NCBI RefSeq assembly: GCF_001425175.1
Contig: NZ_LMDV01000009.1
Span: forward strand, 684,356-748,355
DNA: 64,000 bases
Source: Nocardioides sp. Root1257
Lineage (GTDB): Bacteria; Actinomycetota; Actinomycetes; Propionibacteriales; Nocardioidaceae
Direction of reading: 5' to 3'
Below, piece after piece: positions 50,100 to 57,568 of the stretch (the stretch's first letter is position 1; the number at the start of each line of letters is the position of its first letter). The notes under the pieces were generated by a model. The model had not been told where the DNA came from. It made no database searches and was given only the letters and a program-made list of their open reading frames with translations. The translations under genes and the position numbers were made by a program.

Positions 50100-51170
50100 A
50101 TGAGCACTCCGCAGCCGCGCGCGACCGTGGCGGAGATCCCGCCGTACGTCGCAGGCAAGCCGCCGACGGTCCGACCCGGGATGACGTCGTACAAGCTGTC
50201 CTCCAACGAGAACCCCTACCCGCCGCTGCCCGGCGTCGTCGAGGCCGTGCAGGCGGGGGTCGCGGCGATGAACCGCTATCCCGACATGGGGAGCGCCGGG
50301 CTGAACGCCGCGCTCGCCGAGACCTTCGACGTGCCGGCCGAGCACCTGTCGGTCGCCACCGGGTCGGTGGGGCTGATCTACCAGCTGGTGCAGGCGTTCT
50401 GCGATCCCGGCGACGAGGTCGTCTTCGCGTGGCGCTCCTTCGAGGCCTACCCGATCGCGATCACCGCGGCAGCCGCGACGTCGGTGCAGGTGCCGGTGCT
50501 CGCCGACGGTCGGCACGACCTCGACGCGATGGCGGCCGCGATCACCGACCGCACCAAGGTCGTGCTGGTCTGCACGCCCAACAACCCGACCGGCCCGGCC
50601 GTCACCCAGGCCGAGCTCGACGCCTTCCTCGCCCGGGTGCCGTCGCACGTCCTGGTCGTCGTCGACGAGGCCTACCTCGAGTTCGTCCGGATGGACGACG
50701 CCGTCGACGGCATCGCGACCTACCGCCGCCACGACAACGTCGTGCTCACCCGCACCTTCTCCAAGGCGTACGGGCTCGCCGGCTTCCGGGTCGGGTACGC
50801 CGTCGCGCCCGCGCCGATCGCGGCGGCGCTGCGCGCGGTGTCGCTGCCGTTCGGCGTCTCGACGATCGCCCAGGCGGCGGCGGTGGCGTCCCTCGAGCGG
50901 CGTGCCGAGCTGCTCGAGCGGGTCGACGCCCTGGTGGCCGAGCGGGACCGGGTCGTGGCCGGGCTGCGCGAGGTCGGCTGGGACGTGCCCGAGCCGCAGG
51001 GCAACTTCGTGTGGTTCGAGCTCGGTGAGCGCACAGGCGACTTCGCGGCCGCCGCCGACGAGGCCGGCATCACCGTGCGGCCGTTCGCCGGCGAGGGCTG
51101 CCGGGTGTCGATCGGGGAGCCCGAGGCCAACGACCGGCTGGTGTCCGTCGCTGCCGGCTTCACCCGCTGA
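50100..51170 (+). CDS. Histidinol-phosphate/aromatic aminotransferase-like (HisC family)
   Basis: The protein has 356 residues of PLP fold type I. KLSSNENPYPPLP, TPNNPTGP, VVDEAYLEF and RTFSKAYGLAGFRVGY (PLP-Lys about 222) are characteristic. It transfers an amino group between histidinol-phosphate or aromatic keto acids and glutamate. It is not beside other his genes, so a role in aromatic amino-acid metabolism (as in actinobacterial PatA) is equally likely. The 3' end overlaps the MFS gene by 11 bp on the other strand. Confidence 0.85.
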   Translation: MSTPQPRATVAEIPPYVAGKPPTVRPGMTSYKLSSNENPYPPLPGVVEAVQAGVAAMNRYPDMGSAGLNAALAETFDVPAEHLSVATGSVGLIYQLVQAFCDPGDEVVFAWRSFEAYPIAITAAAATSVQVPVLADGRHDLDAMAAAITDRTKVVLVCTPNNPTGPAVTQAELDAFLARVPSHVLVVVDEAYLEFVRMDDAVDGIATYRRHDNVVLTRTFSKAYGLAGFRVGYAVAPAPIAAALRAVSLPFGVSTIAQAAAVASLERRAELLERVDALVAERDRVVAGLREVGWDVPEPQGNFVWFELGERTGDFAAAADEAGITVRPFAGEGCRVSIGEPEANDRLVSVAAGFTR

Positions 51171-52410
51171 CGGCAGCGGGCTCGAGCGCTCGTGACGGGC
51201 GCCGGTCGAGCTCGCGCCAGTGCGGGTCGACCGCCGGCAGCATCGTGACGACGAAGTAGGCGACGCCGACCGCCAGGAGGGCGGGCGTGAGCCCGACGCC
51301 GGAGACGAGCAGGCCGCCGAGCACGCCGCCGAAGGGGATCAGCGCGAAGCACATCGCGGTGGTCAGCGCGGAGACCCGGCCGGTGAGGTCGGTGGGGATC
51401 CGCTCGAAGATCACCGCCCCGAGGATCGGGTTGATGAAGCCGGCCGCGAAGCCGGCGACGGCACAGGTGCCGACCACGAGCCACACGGGTGAGTCGAGCG
51501 CCATCACCACGAAGCGGGGTGCGCCCGCGAGGAGGAACGCCACGAGGTACGTCGTACGCCGGGGCATCCGGGCGCCCCAGGCGGACGCGCAGAGCGCACC
51601 GACCGCGGCACTGCCGCCGAAGAACGCGAAGAGGAGGGCGACGCCGCTGGCGCTGCCCACGACCTCCTTGGACCACACCGGCACCAGGACGGTGATGTAG
51701 GCGGCGTCGAGGAGGTTGGTCAGCGCGACCATCACGGTGATGCCGAGCAGCACCCGGTCGCCCCGGAGGAAGTCCCAGCCCGCGCGGAGCCGGGCGCCGT
51801 ACGACGCCGGGTCGTCCTCCTCGTCGCTCCCGACCTTGCGGAGCGTGCGTGTCGTGGCGGCCAGGACCGCGGCCGACGCGCCGAAGGACAGGGCGTCGAC
51901 GAGCAGCGCATCGGCGGCCCCGATCGCCGCGACCAGCCCGGCGGCCCCGGCCGCACCGAGGAGGCCGGCGGTGCGCTCGACGGTCGAGTGCAGGCCGGTC
52001 GCCCGCTCCATCGGCACGTCGGCGGCGGCCACGACCGCCGGGGTCAGGGCGGCCTTGGCGGCGTCGCCCGGCCCGCGGAGCGCGCCCGCGAGGGCGACCA
52101 GCACGAGCAGCACGGGGAAGGTCAGCATCCCGGCCTCGTGCAGGAGCGGGATCGCGCCGACCGCGGCCACGGAGGCCACGTCGCACGCGATGCTCACCCG
52201 GCGCGCGCCGACCCGGTCGATCACCGGACCGCTGAGCACCTTGAGCACGACCAGGGGCAGCATCTCGGCGAGCGCCACGAGACCGGTCCTCGTCGGGCTG
52301 CCCGTCGTGGTCAGCACGAACCACGGCAGCGCGATCATCGACACCCGGGTGCCGGTGAGCGAGATCGCCTCGGCGGTCAGCCAGCCGTAGAGCGGGCGGC
52401 GCGAGCTCAC
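51160..52410 (-). CDS. MFS transporter
   Basis: The protein has 416 residues and about 12 helices. SGPVIDRVGARRVSIACDV matches the MFS loop 2-3 motif, and the C-terminal half repeats the pattern. GTG 52410 overlaps the ArsR stop by 4 bp (GTGA), so the two are one unit; the pair is a typical regulator-exporter arrangement. The substrate is unknown. Confidence 0.87.
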   Translation of the reverse strand: MSSRRPLYGWLTAEAISLTGTRVSMIALPWFVLTTTGSPTRTGLVALAEMLPLVVLKVLSGPVIDRVGARRVSIACDVASVAAVGAIPLLHEAGMLTFPVLLVLVALAGALRGPGDAAKAALTPAVVAAADVPMERATGLHSTVERTAGLLGAAGAAGLVAAIGAADALLVDALSFGASAAVLAATTRTLRKVGSDEEDDPASYGARLRAGWDFLRGDRVLLGITVMVALTNLLDAAYITVLVPVWSKEVVGSASGVALLFAFFGGSAAVGALCASAWGARMPRRTTYLVAFLLAGAPRFVVMALDSPVWLVVGTCAVAGFAAGFINPILGAVIFERIPTDLTGRVSALTTAMCFALIPFGGVLGGLLVSGVGLTPALLAVGVAYFVVTMLPAVDPHWRELDRRPSRALEPAAVSG

Positions 52411-52985
52411 TGCTCCGCCTCGCCCGCGCCGACCTTGCCCGGATAGGGGAACGCGTTCAGCTGGAGCACGTACGGCGCGGCCTCGTCGTCGTCCTCCTCG
52501 TCGATCTCCTTCATCGCCTCGACGAGCTGCGCGATGACGGCGCGGGCCTTGCGCGGGGTCAGCCGCACCACCCAGTCGCTGTACGTCGTCGCATCCCGCC
52601 ACTCCTCCGGCAGCAGCGGCAGCTCCTCCACGGAACGCTGCAGCCGCTCGGTGGTGACCACGACGACGGACTGCAGGTAGGCGTCCAGGGTGTCGCGCGC
52701 CTCGGGCTCGGCCGGCCCGGCGGTGTCCGTCGTGGTGCTCTGGTGGGCGGCCTTCCACCAGCGGTCGCGGGCGTTGCCGCGCTCGGCGTCCTCGACCACG
52801 AAGCCGTGCTGGGCGAGCTGGCGCAGGTGGTAGGACGTCGCGCCGGTGTTGAGCCCGAGGCGGGCGGCGAGGGTGGTCGCCGTCGCCGGCCCGTCGATGC
52901 GCAGCATGCCGAGCATCCGCACCCGTACGGGGTGGGTGAGCGCCTTCATCTGCTGGGGCGACGGGGTGATCGAGGTCAGGTCCAC
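52407..52985 (-). CDS. ArsR-type HTH regulator
   Basis: The protein has 192 residues. The winged helix is LTHPVRVRMLGMLRIDGPATATTLAARLGLNTGATSYHLRQLAQHGFV, followed by a helical C-terminal part. No metal-Cys site of classical ArsR is visible, so it probably senses something else. The GTG at 52985 was chosen because TACGGT ends 6 nt upstream; the TTG at 53006 lies inside the operator. It probably represses itself and the MFS gene. Confidence 0.87.
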   Translation of the reverse strand: MDLTSITPSPQQMKALTHPVRVRMLGMLRIDGPATATTLAARLGLNTGATSYHLRQLAQHGFVVEDAERGNARDRWWKAAHQSTTTDTAGPAEPEARDTLDAYLQSVVVVTTERLQRSVEELPLLPEEWRDATTYSDWVVRLTPRKARAVIAQLVEAMKEIDEEDDDEAAPYVLQLNAFPYPGKVGAGEAEQ

Positions 52986-52991
52986 CTGGTC

Positions 52992-52997
52992 ACCGTA
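52992..52997 (-). promoter_or_regulatory. -10 box TACGGT, leaderless start of the ArsR gene
   Basis: On the minus strand TACGGT (52997-52992) ends 6 nt before the GTG at 52985. The inverted repeats at 53002-53034 sit immediately upstream, over the -35 space. Confidence 0.5.
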
Positions 52998-53001
52998 CGA
53001 C

Positions 53002-53034
53002 TGCAAACATCACTTTGCAAACAGTTCTTTGCAA
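53002..53034. promoter_or_regulatory. Array of TTTGCA half-sites, likely ArsR-type operator
   Basis: TGCAAA (53002-53007) pairs with TTTGCA (53014-53019), and TTGCAAA (53015-53021) pairs with TTTGCAA (53028-53034), each with a 6-nt centre. Two overlapping dyads share the middle half-site. The array covers the -35 region of the ArsR-MFS operon and lies about 40 bp upstream of the -10 of the GH3 gene on the other strand. Confidence 0.65.
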
Positions 53035-53072
53035 TGCGTGGACCCGGGCGGATGAGGAGGACAGCCGGCCGG

Positions 53073-53078
53073 TACGGT
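53073..53078 (+). promoter_or_regulatory. -10 box TACGGT, leaderless start
   Basis: TACGGT ends 7 nt before the GTG at 53086. The same hexamer serves the divergent ArsR gene, suggesting back-to-back promoters. Confidence 0.5.
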
Positions 53079-53085
53079 CGCCCGC

Positions 53086-54192
53086 GTGCTCGTCCCGTCC
53101 GTCGCCCTCGCCGCGGTGCTCTTCTCGCCCGCGGTGGCCCCGCCGCCCAGCCCCGCCGAGACGGCGCTGGACCGGATGACGCTGACCCAGCAGGTGGGCC
53201 AGCTCTTCATGGTCGGGACGCCCGCCGACGAGGTCGACACCCGGACCCGGGCGCAGATCGGCCGCTTCCACGTGGGCAACGTGATGCTGACCGGCCGCAG
53301 CCACCACGGGGTGCGTCCGCCGGCCCGGGTCGCGCGCACGATGCAGGCCCAGGTGTCGAGGCGATCGACCTCCGGCGCCCGCCTCTTCGTGGCGACCGAC
53401 CAGGAGGGCGGCCTGGTCCGGGTGCTCCAGGGCCCCGGCTTCTCGCCGATCCCGACCGCCCTCGAGCAGGGGCGCTGGCGGCCGAGCCGCCTGCGCGCGG
53501 CCGCCCGGCGGTGGGCGGGCGAGCTGCGCCGCGCGGGCGTCAACCTCGACCTGGCGCCGGTGCTCGACACCGTGCCCGGCCCTCGGGCCGCACGCCGCAA
53601 CCCGCCGATCGGCGTCTTCGACCGCGAGTACGGCTACACGCCCCGGGCCGTCACCCGGCACGGGCTGGCGTTCGTGCGCGGCTTCGCCGACGGCCGGGTC
53701 GCGACCGCGGTCAAGCACTTCCCCGGGCTCGGGCGGGTGCGCGCCAACACCGACACCAGCAGCCACGTGACCGACTCGGTCACCCGTCGCCGCGACCCCT
53801 ACCTCGCGCCCTTCCGGGCGGCGGTCGAGGCGGGCGCGCCGTTCGTGATGATGTCGACGGCCGTCTACACCCGCCTGGACCCGCGCCGGCCCGCGGCCTT
53901 CTCGCCGTACGTCGTCGGCACGATGCTGCGCCGCGACCTGGGCTTCGACGGGGTGGTGATCTCCGACGACCTCGGCGGGGCGCGCCAGGTGGCCGGCGTC
54001 TCGCAGGGGCAGCGGGCGGTGCGGTTCGTCGCGGCCGGCGGCGACGTCGTGCTCACCGTCCACCCGGGCACCCTGCCGGCGATGTACCGCGCGGTGCTCC
54101 AGCGGGCACGCTCCGACCAGGCCTTCCGTGCGCAGGTGCACGCCTCGGCCCTCCGGGTCCTCACCGCGAAGCAGCGCCAGGGTCTCCTCTGA
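53086..54192 (+). CDS. Glycoside hydrolase family 3 protein (beta-N-acetylhexosaminidase-like)
   Basis: The protein has 368 residues with an N-terminal signal (hydrophobic ALAAVLFSPAVA). KHFPGLGRVRANTDTSSHV contains the acid/base region (NagZ-type KHFPGHG is replaced by KHFPGLG) and VISDDLGG holds the nucleophile Asp. ATDQEGGLVRVLQG is another NagZ/GH3 block. It probably removes beta-linked GlcNAc from peptidoglycan or related glycans outside the membrane. The GTG at 53086 has a leaderless box. Confidence 0.85.
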   Translation: MLVPSVALAAVLFSPAVAPPPSPAETALDRMTLTQQVGQLFMVGTPADEVDTRTRAQIGRFHVGNVMLTGRSHHGVRPPARVARTMQAQVSRRSTSGARLFVATDQEGGLVRVLQGPGFSPIPTALEQGRWRPSRLRAAARRWAGELRRAGVNLDLAPVLDTVPGPRAARRNPPIGVFDREYGYTPRAVTRHGLAFVRGFADGRVATAVKHFPGLGRVRANTDTSSHVTDSVTRRRDPYLAPFRAAVEAGAPFVMMSTAVYTRLDPRRPAAFSPYVVGTMLRRDLGFDGVVISDDLGGARQVAGVSQGQRAVRFVAAGGDVVLTVHPGTLPAMYRAVLQRARSDQAFRAQVHASALRVLTAKQRQGLL

Positions 54193-54249
54193 CCGCCACC
54201 CGCCGGACGGGTTACCTCCCTGCAACGCATCACGGGCAGGGTGGGGGCC

Positions 54250-57200
54250 ATGTCGGTCAAGGTCGCACTCGAGCATCGGACCACCTACACCTTCGCGGAG
54301 CCCGTGAACGTGGCCCCGCACGTGGTCCGGCTGCGGCCCGCGCCGCACGCGCGGACCCCCATCGAGGCCTACTCCCTGACCGTCAGCCCCAAGAACCACT
54401 TCCTCAACTGGCAGCAGGACCCGTTCGGCAACTGGCTGGCCAGGCTCGTCTTCCCGGAGAAGGTGACCGAGCTCGACATCACCGTCGGGCTGGTCGCCGA
54501 CCTGATGGTGATCAACCCGCTGGACTTCTTCGTGGAGGAGTACGCCGAGCAGTTCCCGTTCGCCTACGAGCCCAGCCTCGCGGCGGACCTGGCGCCGTAC
54601 CTGCGCCCCGTCGACGACAGCGAGGCCGCCGCCACGTGGCGCGAGGCGCTGCCGCCGCTGCCGGAGGACGGCGTGCCGATCGTGCAGTTCCTGGCCGGCC
54701 TCAACGCGGCCGTGCACCGCGACGTCGCCTACTCCGTGCGGATGGAGACCGGGGTGCAGACCCCCGACGAGACGCTGCGCATCGGGATCGGGTCGTGCCG
54801 CGACAGCGCCTGGCTGCTGGTCAGCCTGCTGCGCCAGCACGGCCTGGCCGCCCGGTTCGTCTCCGGCTACCTGGTCCAGCTCGCCGCCGACCCTGACAGC
54901 ATGGTCGGCCTGGACGGGCCGACCGGGACGGCGCAGGACTTCACCGACCTGCACGCCTGGGCCGAGGTCTTCGTCCCCGGCGCCGGGTGGATCGGCCTCG
55001 ACCCGACGTCCGCGCTCTTCGCCGGCGAGGGGCACATCCCGCTCTCGGCGACCCCGCACCCCAGCGCCGCTGCCCCGATCGAGGGCGCCACCGACCCGGT
55101 CGAGGTGAGCTTCTCCTTCCACAACGAGGTGCGCCGCGTCCACGAGGACCCGCGCGTGACCCGGCCCTACACCGACGCCCAGTGGGCGCGCATCGACGCG
55201 CTCGGCGAGGCGGTCGACGAGCGCCTGGTCGCCGGCGACGTCCGCCTGACGATGGGCGGCGAGCCGACCTTCGTCTCGCGCGACGACGCCACCACGCCGC
55301 AGTGGAGCACCGACGCCGACGGCCCCGAGAAGCGGACGCTCGCGAACGACCTGGCCGACCGGCTCCGCCAGGTGTACGCCACCGGCGGGGTCGTGCACCG
55401 CGGCCAGGGCAAGTGGTACCCCGGCGAGCCGCTGCCGCGCTGGAACATCGCGCTCCAGTGGCGCACCGACGGCGTCCCGCTCTGGGAGGGCCCGGACCTC
55501 TTCGCGGATCCGTGGGGGGACTCGGCAGGCTCGACCAGCGGAGAGCGGGACGCGGAGCAGGACGCCGAGGCGCTGGCCCGCCGGGTGACCGAGAGCCTCG
55601 GGCTGCCGCCGGAGCAGCTGCGCGCGGCGTACGACGACCCGCTGGCCGCGCTGGTGACCGAGGTCCGCAAGCCCGTGGGCGACCCGGCCGACGAGGGTTT
55701 CGAGACAGGACTTCGTCCTTCCTCAACCACCGAGATCGTCACGGCGATGGACGCCGACGTCACGGAGGTGCGCGGCTGGGTGCTCCCCATCGCCACCGGC
55801 GAGGACGACTGGACGAGCCCCGCCTGGCGCTTCCGTCGCGGCCGGCTGGTCCTCACCCCGGGCACCTCGCCGGTGGGCCTGCGGCTCCCGCTCGACGCGA
55901 TCTCGTGGACCGATCCGGAGGCGCCCGACCAGCCGTCGTACCTCGAGGCCGGCCCGCCGCTGCGCCCCGTCGTACGAGCGGTCCGGCTCAGCGACCCCGA
56001 GGGGGCGCCGACCACGGCGCTCACCTTCGAGGCACGCGACGGGCACGTGCACGTCTTCCTGCCGCCGACCGAGCGGCTCGAGGACTACACCGACCTGCTG
56101 CGGCTGGTCGAGGTCGCCACCCGGCGGATCGGCTGCCCGGTGGTCCTCGAGGGCTACGGTCCGCCGCCGGACCCGCGCCTCACCCAGCTCGTCGTCACGC
56201 CCGACCCCGGCGTCATCGAGGTCAACGTCCAGCCCACCGGGAGCTGGGCCGAGCAGCGCGACCTCACGACGACGCTGTACGACGCGGCGCGGCACTGCGC
56301 CCTCACGACCGAGAAGTTCGACCTCGACGGGCTGCACACCGGCACCGGCGGCGGCAACCACATCACCCTCGGCGGCACCCAGCCGGTCGACTCCCCGCTG
56401 CTGCGCCGGCCCGACCTGCTCGTCAGCCTGATCACCTACTGGCAGCGGCACCCGTCGCTGTCCTACCTCTTCTCCGGCCGCTTCATCGGCCCGACCAGCC
56501 AGGCGCCGCGCTTCGACGAGGGCCGGCCCGAGGCCGTCTACGAGATGGAGATCGCGGCGGCCGAGATCGCCCGGCTGGTGGCCGAGCAGGCCGAGGAGGG
56601 GGGCGAGCCGCGACCGTGGCTCGTCGACCGGGCGCTGCGGCACCTGCTGACCGACCTGACCGGCAACACCCACCGCGCGGAGTTCTGCGTCGACAAGATG
56701 TACAGCCCCGACTCCTCCCGCGGCCGGCTCGGGCTGCTGGAGCTGCGCGGCTTCGAGATGCCGCCGCACCCGCAGATGGCGCTGGTCCAGGCCCTGCTGG
56801 TGCGCAGCCTGGTCGCGATGTTCTGGGAGCGGCCGCTCACGGGGCAGCTGGTGCGCTGGGGCACCCGGCTGCACGAGGACTTCCTGCTGCCCGAGGGCGC
56901 CACCAGCGACATCGCCGAGGTCGCCGCCGACCTGCGAGCCTTCGGCATCCCGTTCGAGGACGCGTGGCTCGACCCGTTCACGGAGTTCCGCTTCCCACGG
57001 ATCGGACTGGCGACCCTCGGCGACGACATCACCCTGGAGCTCCGCTCGGCCATCGAGCCCTGGCACGTGCTGGGCGAGGAGGCGACCGCCGGCGGCACCG
57101 CGCGCTACGTCGACTCCTCGGTCGAGCGCCTCCAGGTGCTGGTCCGTGGGATCGACCCCTCCCGGCACCTCGTCACGTGTCAGGGTGTCCCGGTGCCCCT

Positions 57201-57558
57201 GACCGCGACCAGCGACGGCGCCCTCTACGCCGGCGTGCGCTACCGCGCCTGGCAGCCGTGGTCGGCCCTGCACCCGTCGATCCCGGTGCACGCACCGCTG
57301 CGCTTCGACGTCGTCGACGTCGTGGCCGAGACCTCGCTGGGCGGCGCGACGTACCACGTGGTCCACCCGGGGGGTCGCTCCTACGACCACCCACCGGTCA
57401 ACGCCCAGGAGGCCGAGGCCCGTCGCCTCGGCCGGTTCGAGCCGCGTGGTCACACCTCCGGCCGGATCGACGTCGCAGCGGCGCTCGACGCCGGTCGCCG
57501 GGCCGCGACCGAGGACTACCCGCGGACCCTCGACCTGAGGCGGGTGCCTCCCGGATGA
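54250..57558 (+). CDS. Transglutaminase-like protein fused to DUF2126
   Basis: The protein has 1102 residues. The N-terminal bacterial transglutaminase region (about 1-290) has catalytic Cys about 183 in IGIGSCRDSAWLL, His about 235 in DLHAWAEVF and Asp about 251 in GLDPTS. A C-terminal DUF2126 domain follows, with blocks LTMGGEPTFVS, GTGGGNHITLGG and DKMYSPDSSRGR. A palindromic element codes for residues about 482-495. It is the first gene of a conserved neighbourhood thought to modify peptides or ligate amino groups; the true reaction is unknown. Confidence 0.85.
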   Translation: MSVKVALEHRTTYTFAEPVNVAPHVVRLRPAPHARTPIEAYSLTVSPKNHFLNWQQDPFGNWLARLVFPEKVTELDITVGLVADLMVINPLDFFVEEYAEQFPFAYEPSLAADLAPYLRPVDDSEAAATWREALPPLPEDGVPIVQFLAGLNAAVHRDVAYSVRMETGVQTPDETLRIGIGSCRDSAWLLVSLLRQHGLAARFVSGYLVQLAADPDSMVGLDGPTGTAQDFTDLHAWAEVFVPGAGWIGLDPTSALFAGEGHIPLSATPHPSAAAPIEGATDPVEVSFSFHNEVRRVHEDPRVTRPYTDAQWARIDALGEAVDERLVAGDVRLTMGGEPTFVSRDDATTPQWSTDADGPEKRTLANDLADRLRQVYATGGVVHRGQGKWYPGEPLPRWNIALQWRTDGVPLWEGPDLFADPWGDSAGSTSGERDAEQDAEALARRVTESLGLPPEQLRAAYDDPLAALVTEVRKPVGDPADEGFETGLRPSSTTEIVTAMDADVTEVRGWVLPIATGEDDWTSPAWRFRRGRLVLTPGTSPVGLRLPLDAISWTDPEAPDQPSYLEAGPPLRPVVRAVRLSDPEGAPTTALTFEARDGHVHVFLPPTERLEDYTDLLRLVEVATRRIGCPVVLEGYGPPPDPRLTQLVVTPDPGVIEVNVQPTGSWAEQRDLTTTLYDAARHCALTTEKFDLDGLHTGTGGGNHITLGGTQPVDSPLLRRPDLLVSLITYWQRHPSLSYLFSGRFIGPTSQAPRFDEGRPEAVYEMEIAAAEIARLVAEQAEEGGEPRPWLVDRALRHLLTDLTGNTHRAEFCVDKMYSPDSSRGRLGLLELRGFEMPPHPQMALVQALLVRSLVAMFWERPLTGQLVRWGTRLHEDFLLPEGATSDIAEVAADLRAFGIPFEDAWLDPFTEFRFPRIGLATLGDDITLELRSAIEPWHVLGEEATAGGTARYVDSSVERLQVLVRGIDPSRHLVTCQGVPVPLTATSDGALYAGVRYRAWQPWSALHPSIPVHAPLRFDVVDVVAETSLGGATYHVVHPGGRSYDHPPVNAQEAEARRLGRFEPRGHTSGRIDVAAALDAGRRAATEDYPRTLDLRRVPPG
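55696..55731 (+). repeat. In-frame palindromic repeat element, copy 2 (in the DUF2126 gene)
   Basis: GGTTTCGAGACAGG and CCTCAACCACC flank a short hairpin (AGGAC - TTC - GTCCT). Outer parts match copy 1 at 35986, but the hairpin and the reading frame differ (here GFETGLRPSSTT). The insertion lies in a low-complexity linker of the host protein. Confidence 0.7.
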
Positions 57559-57568
57559 GGGTGCCGCG

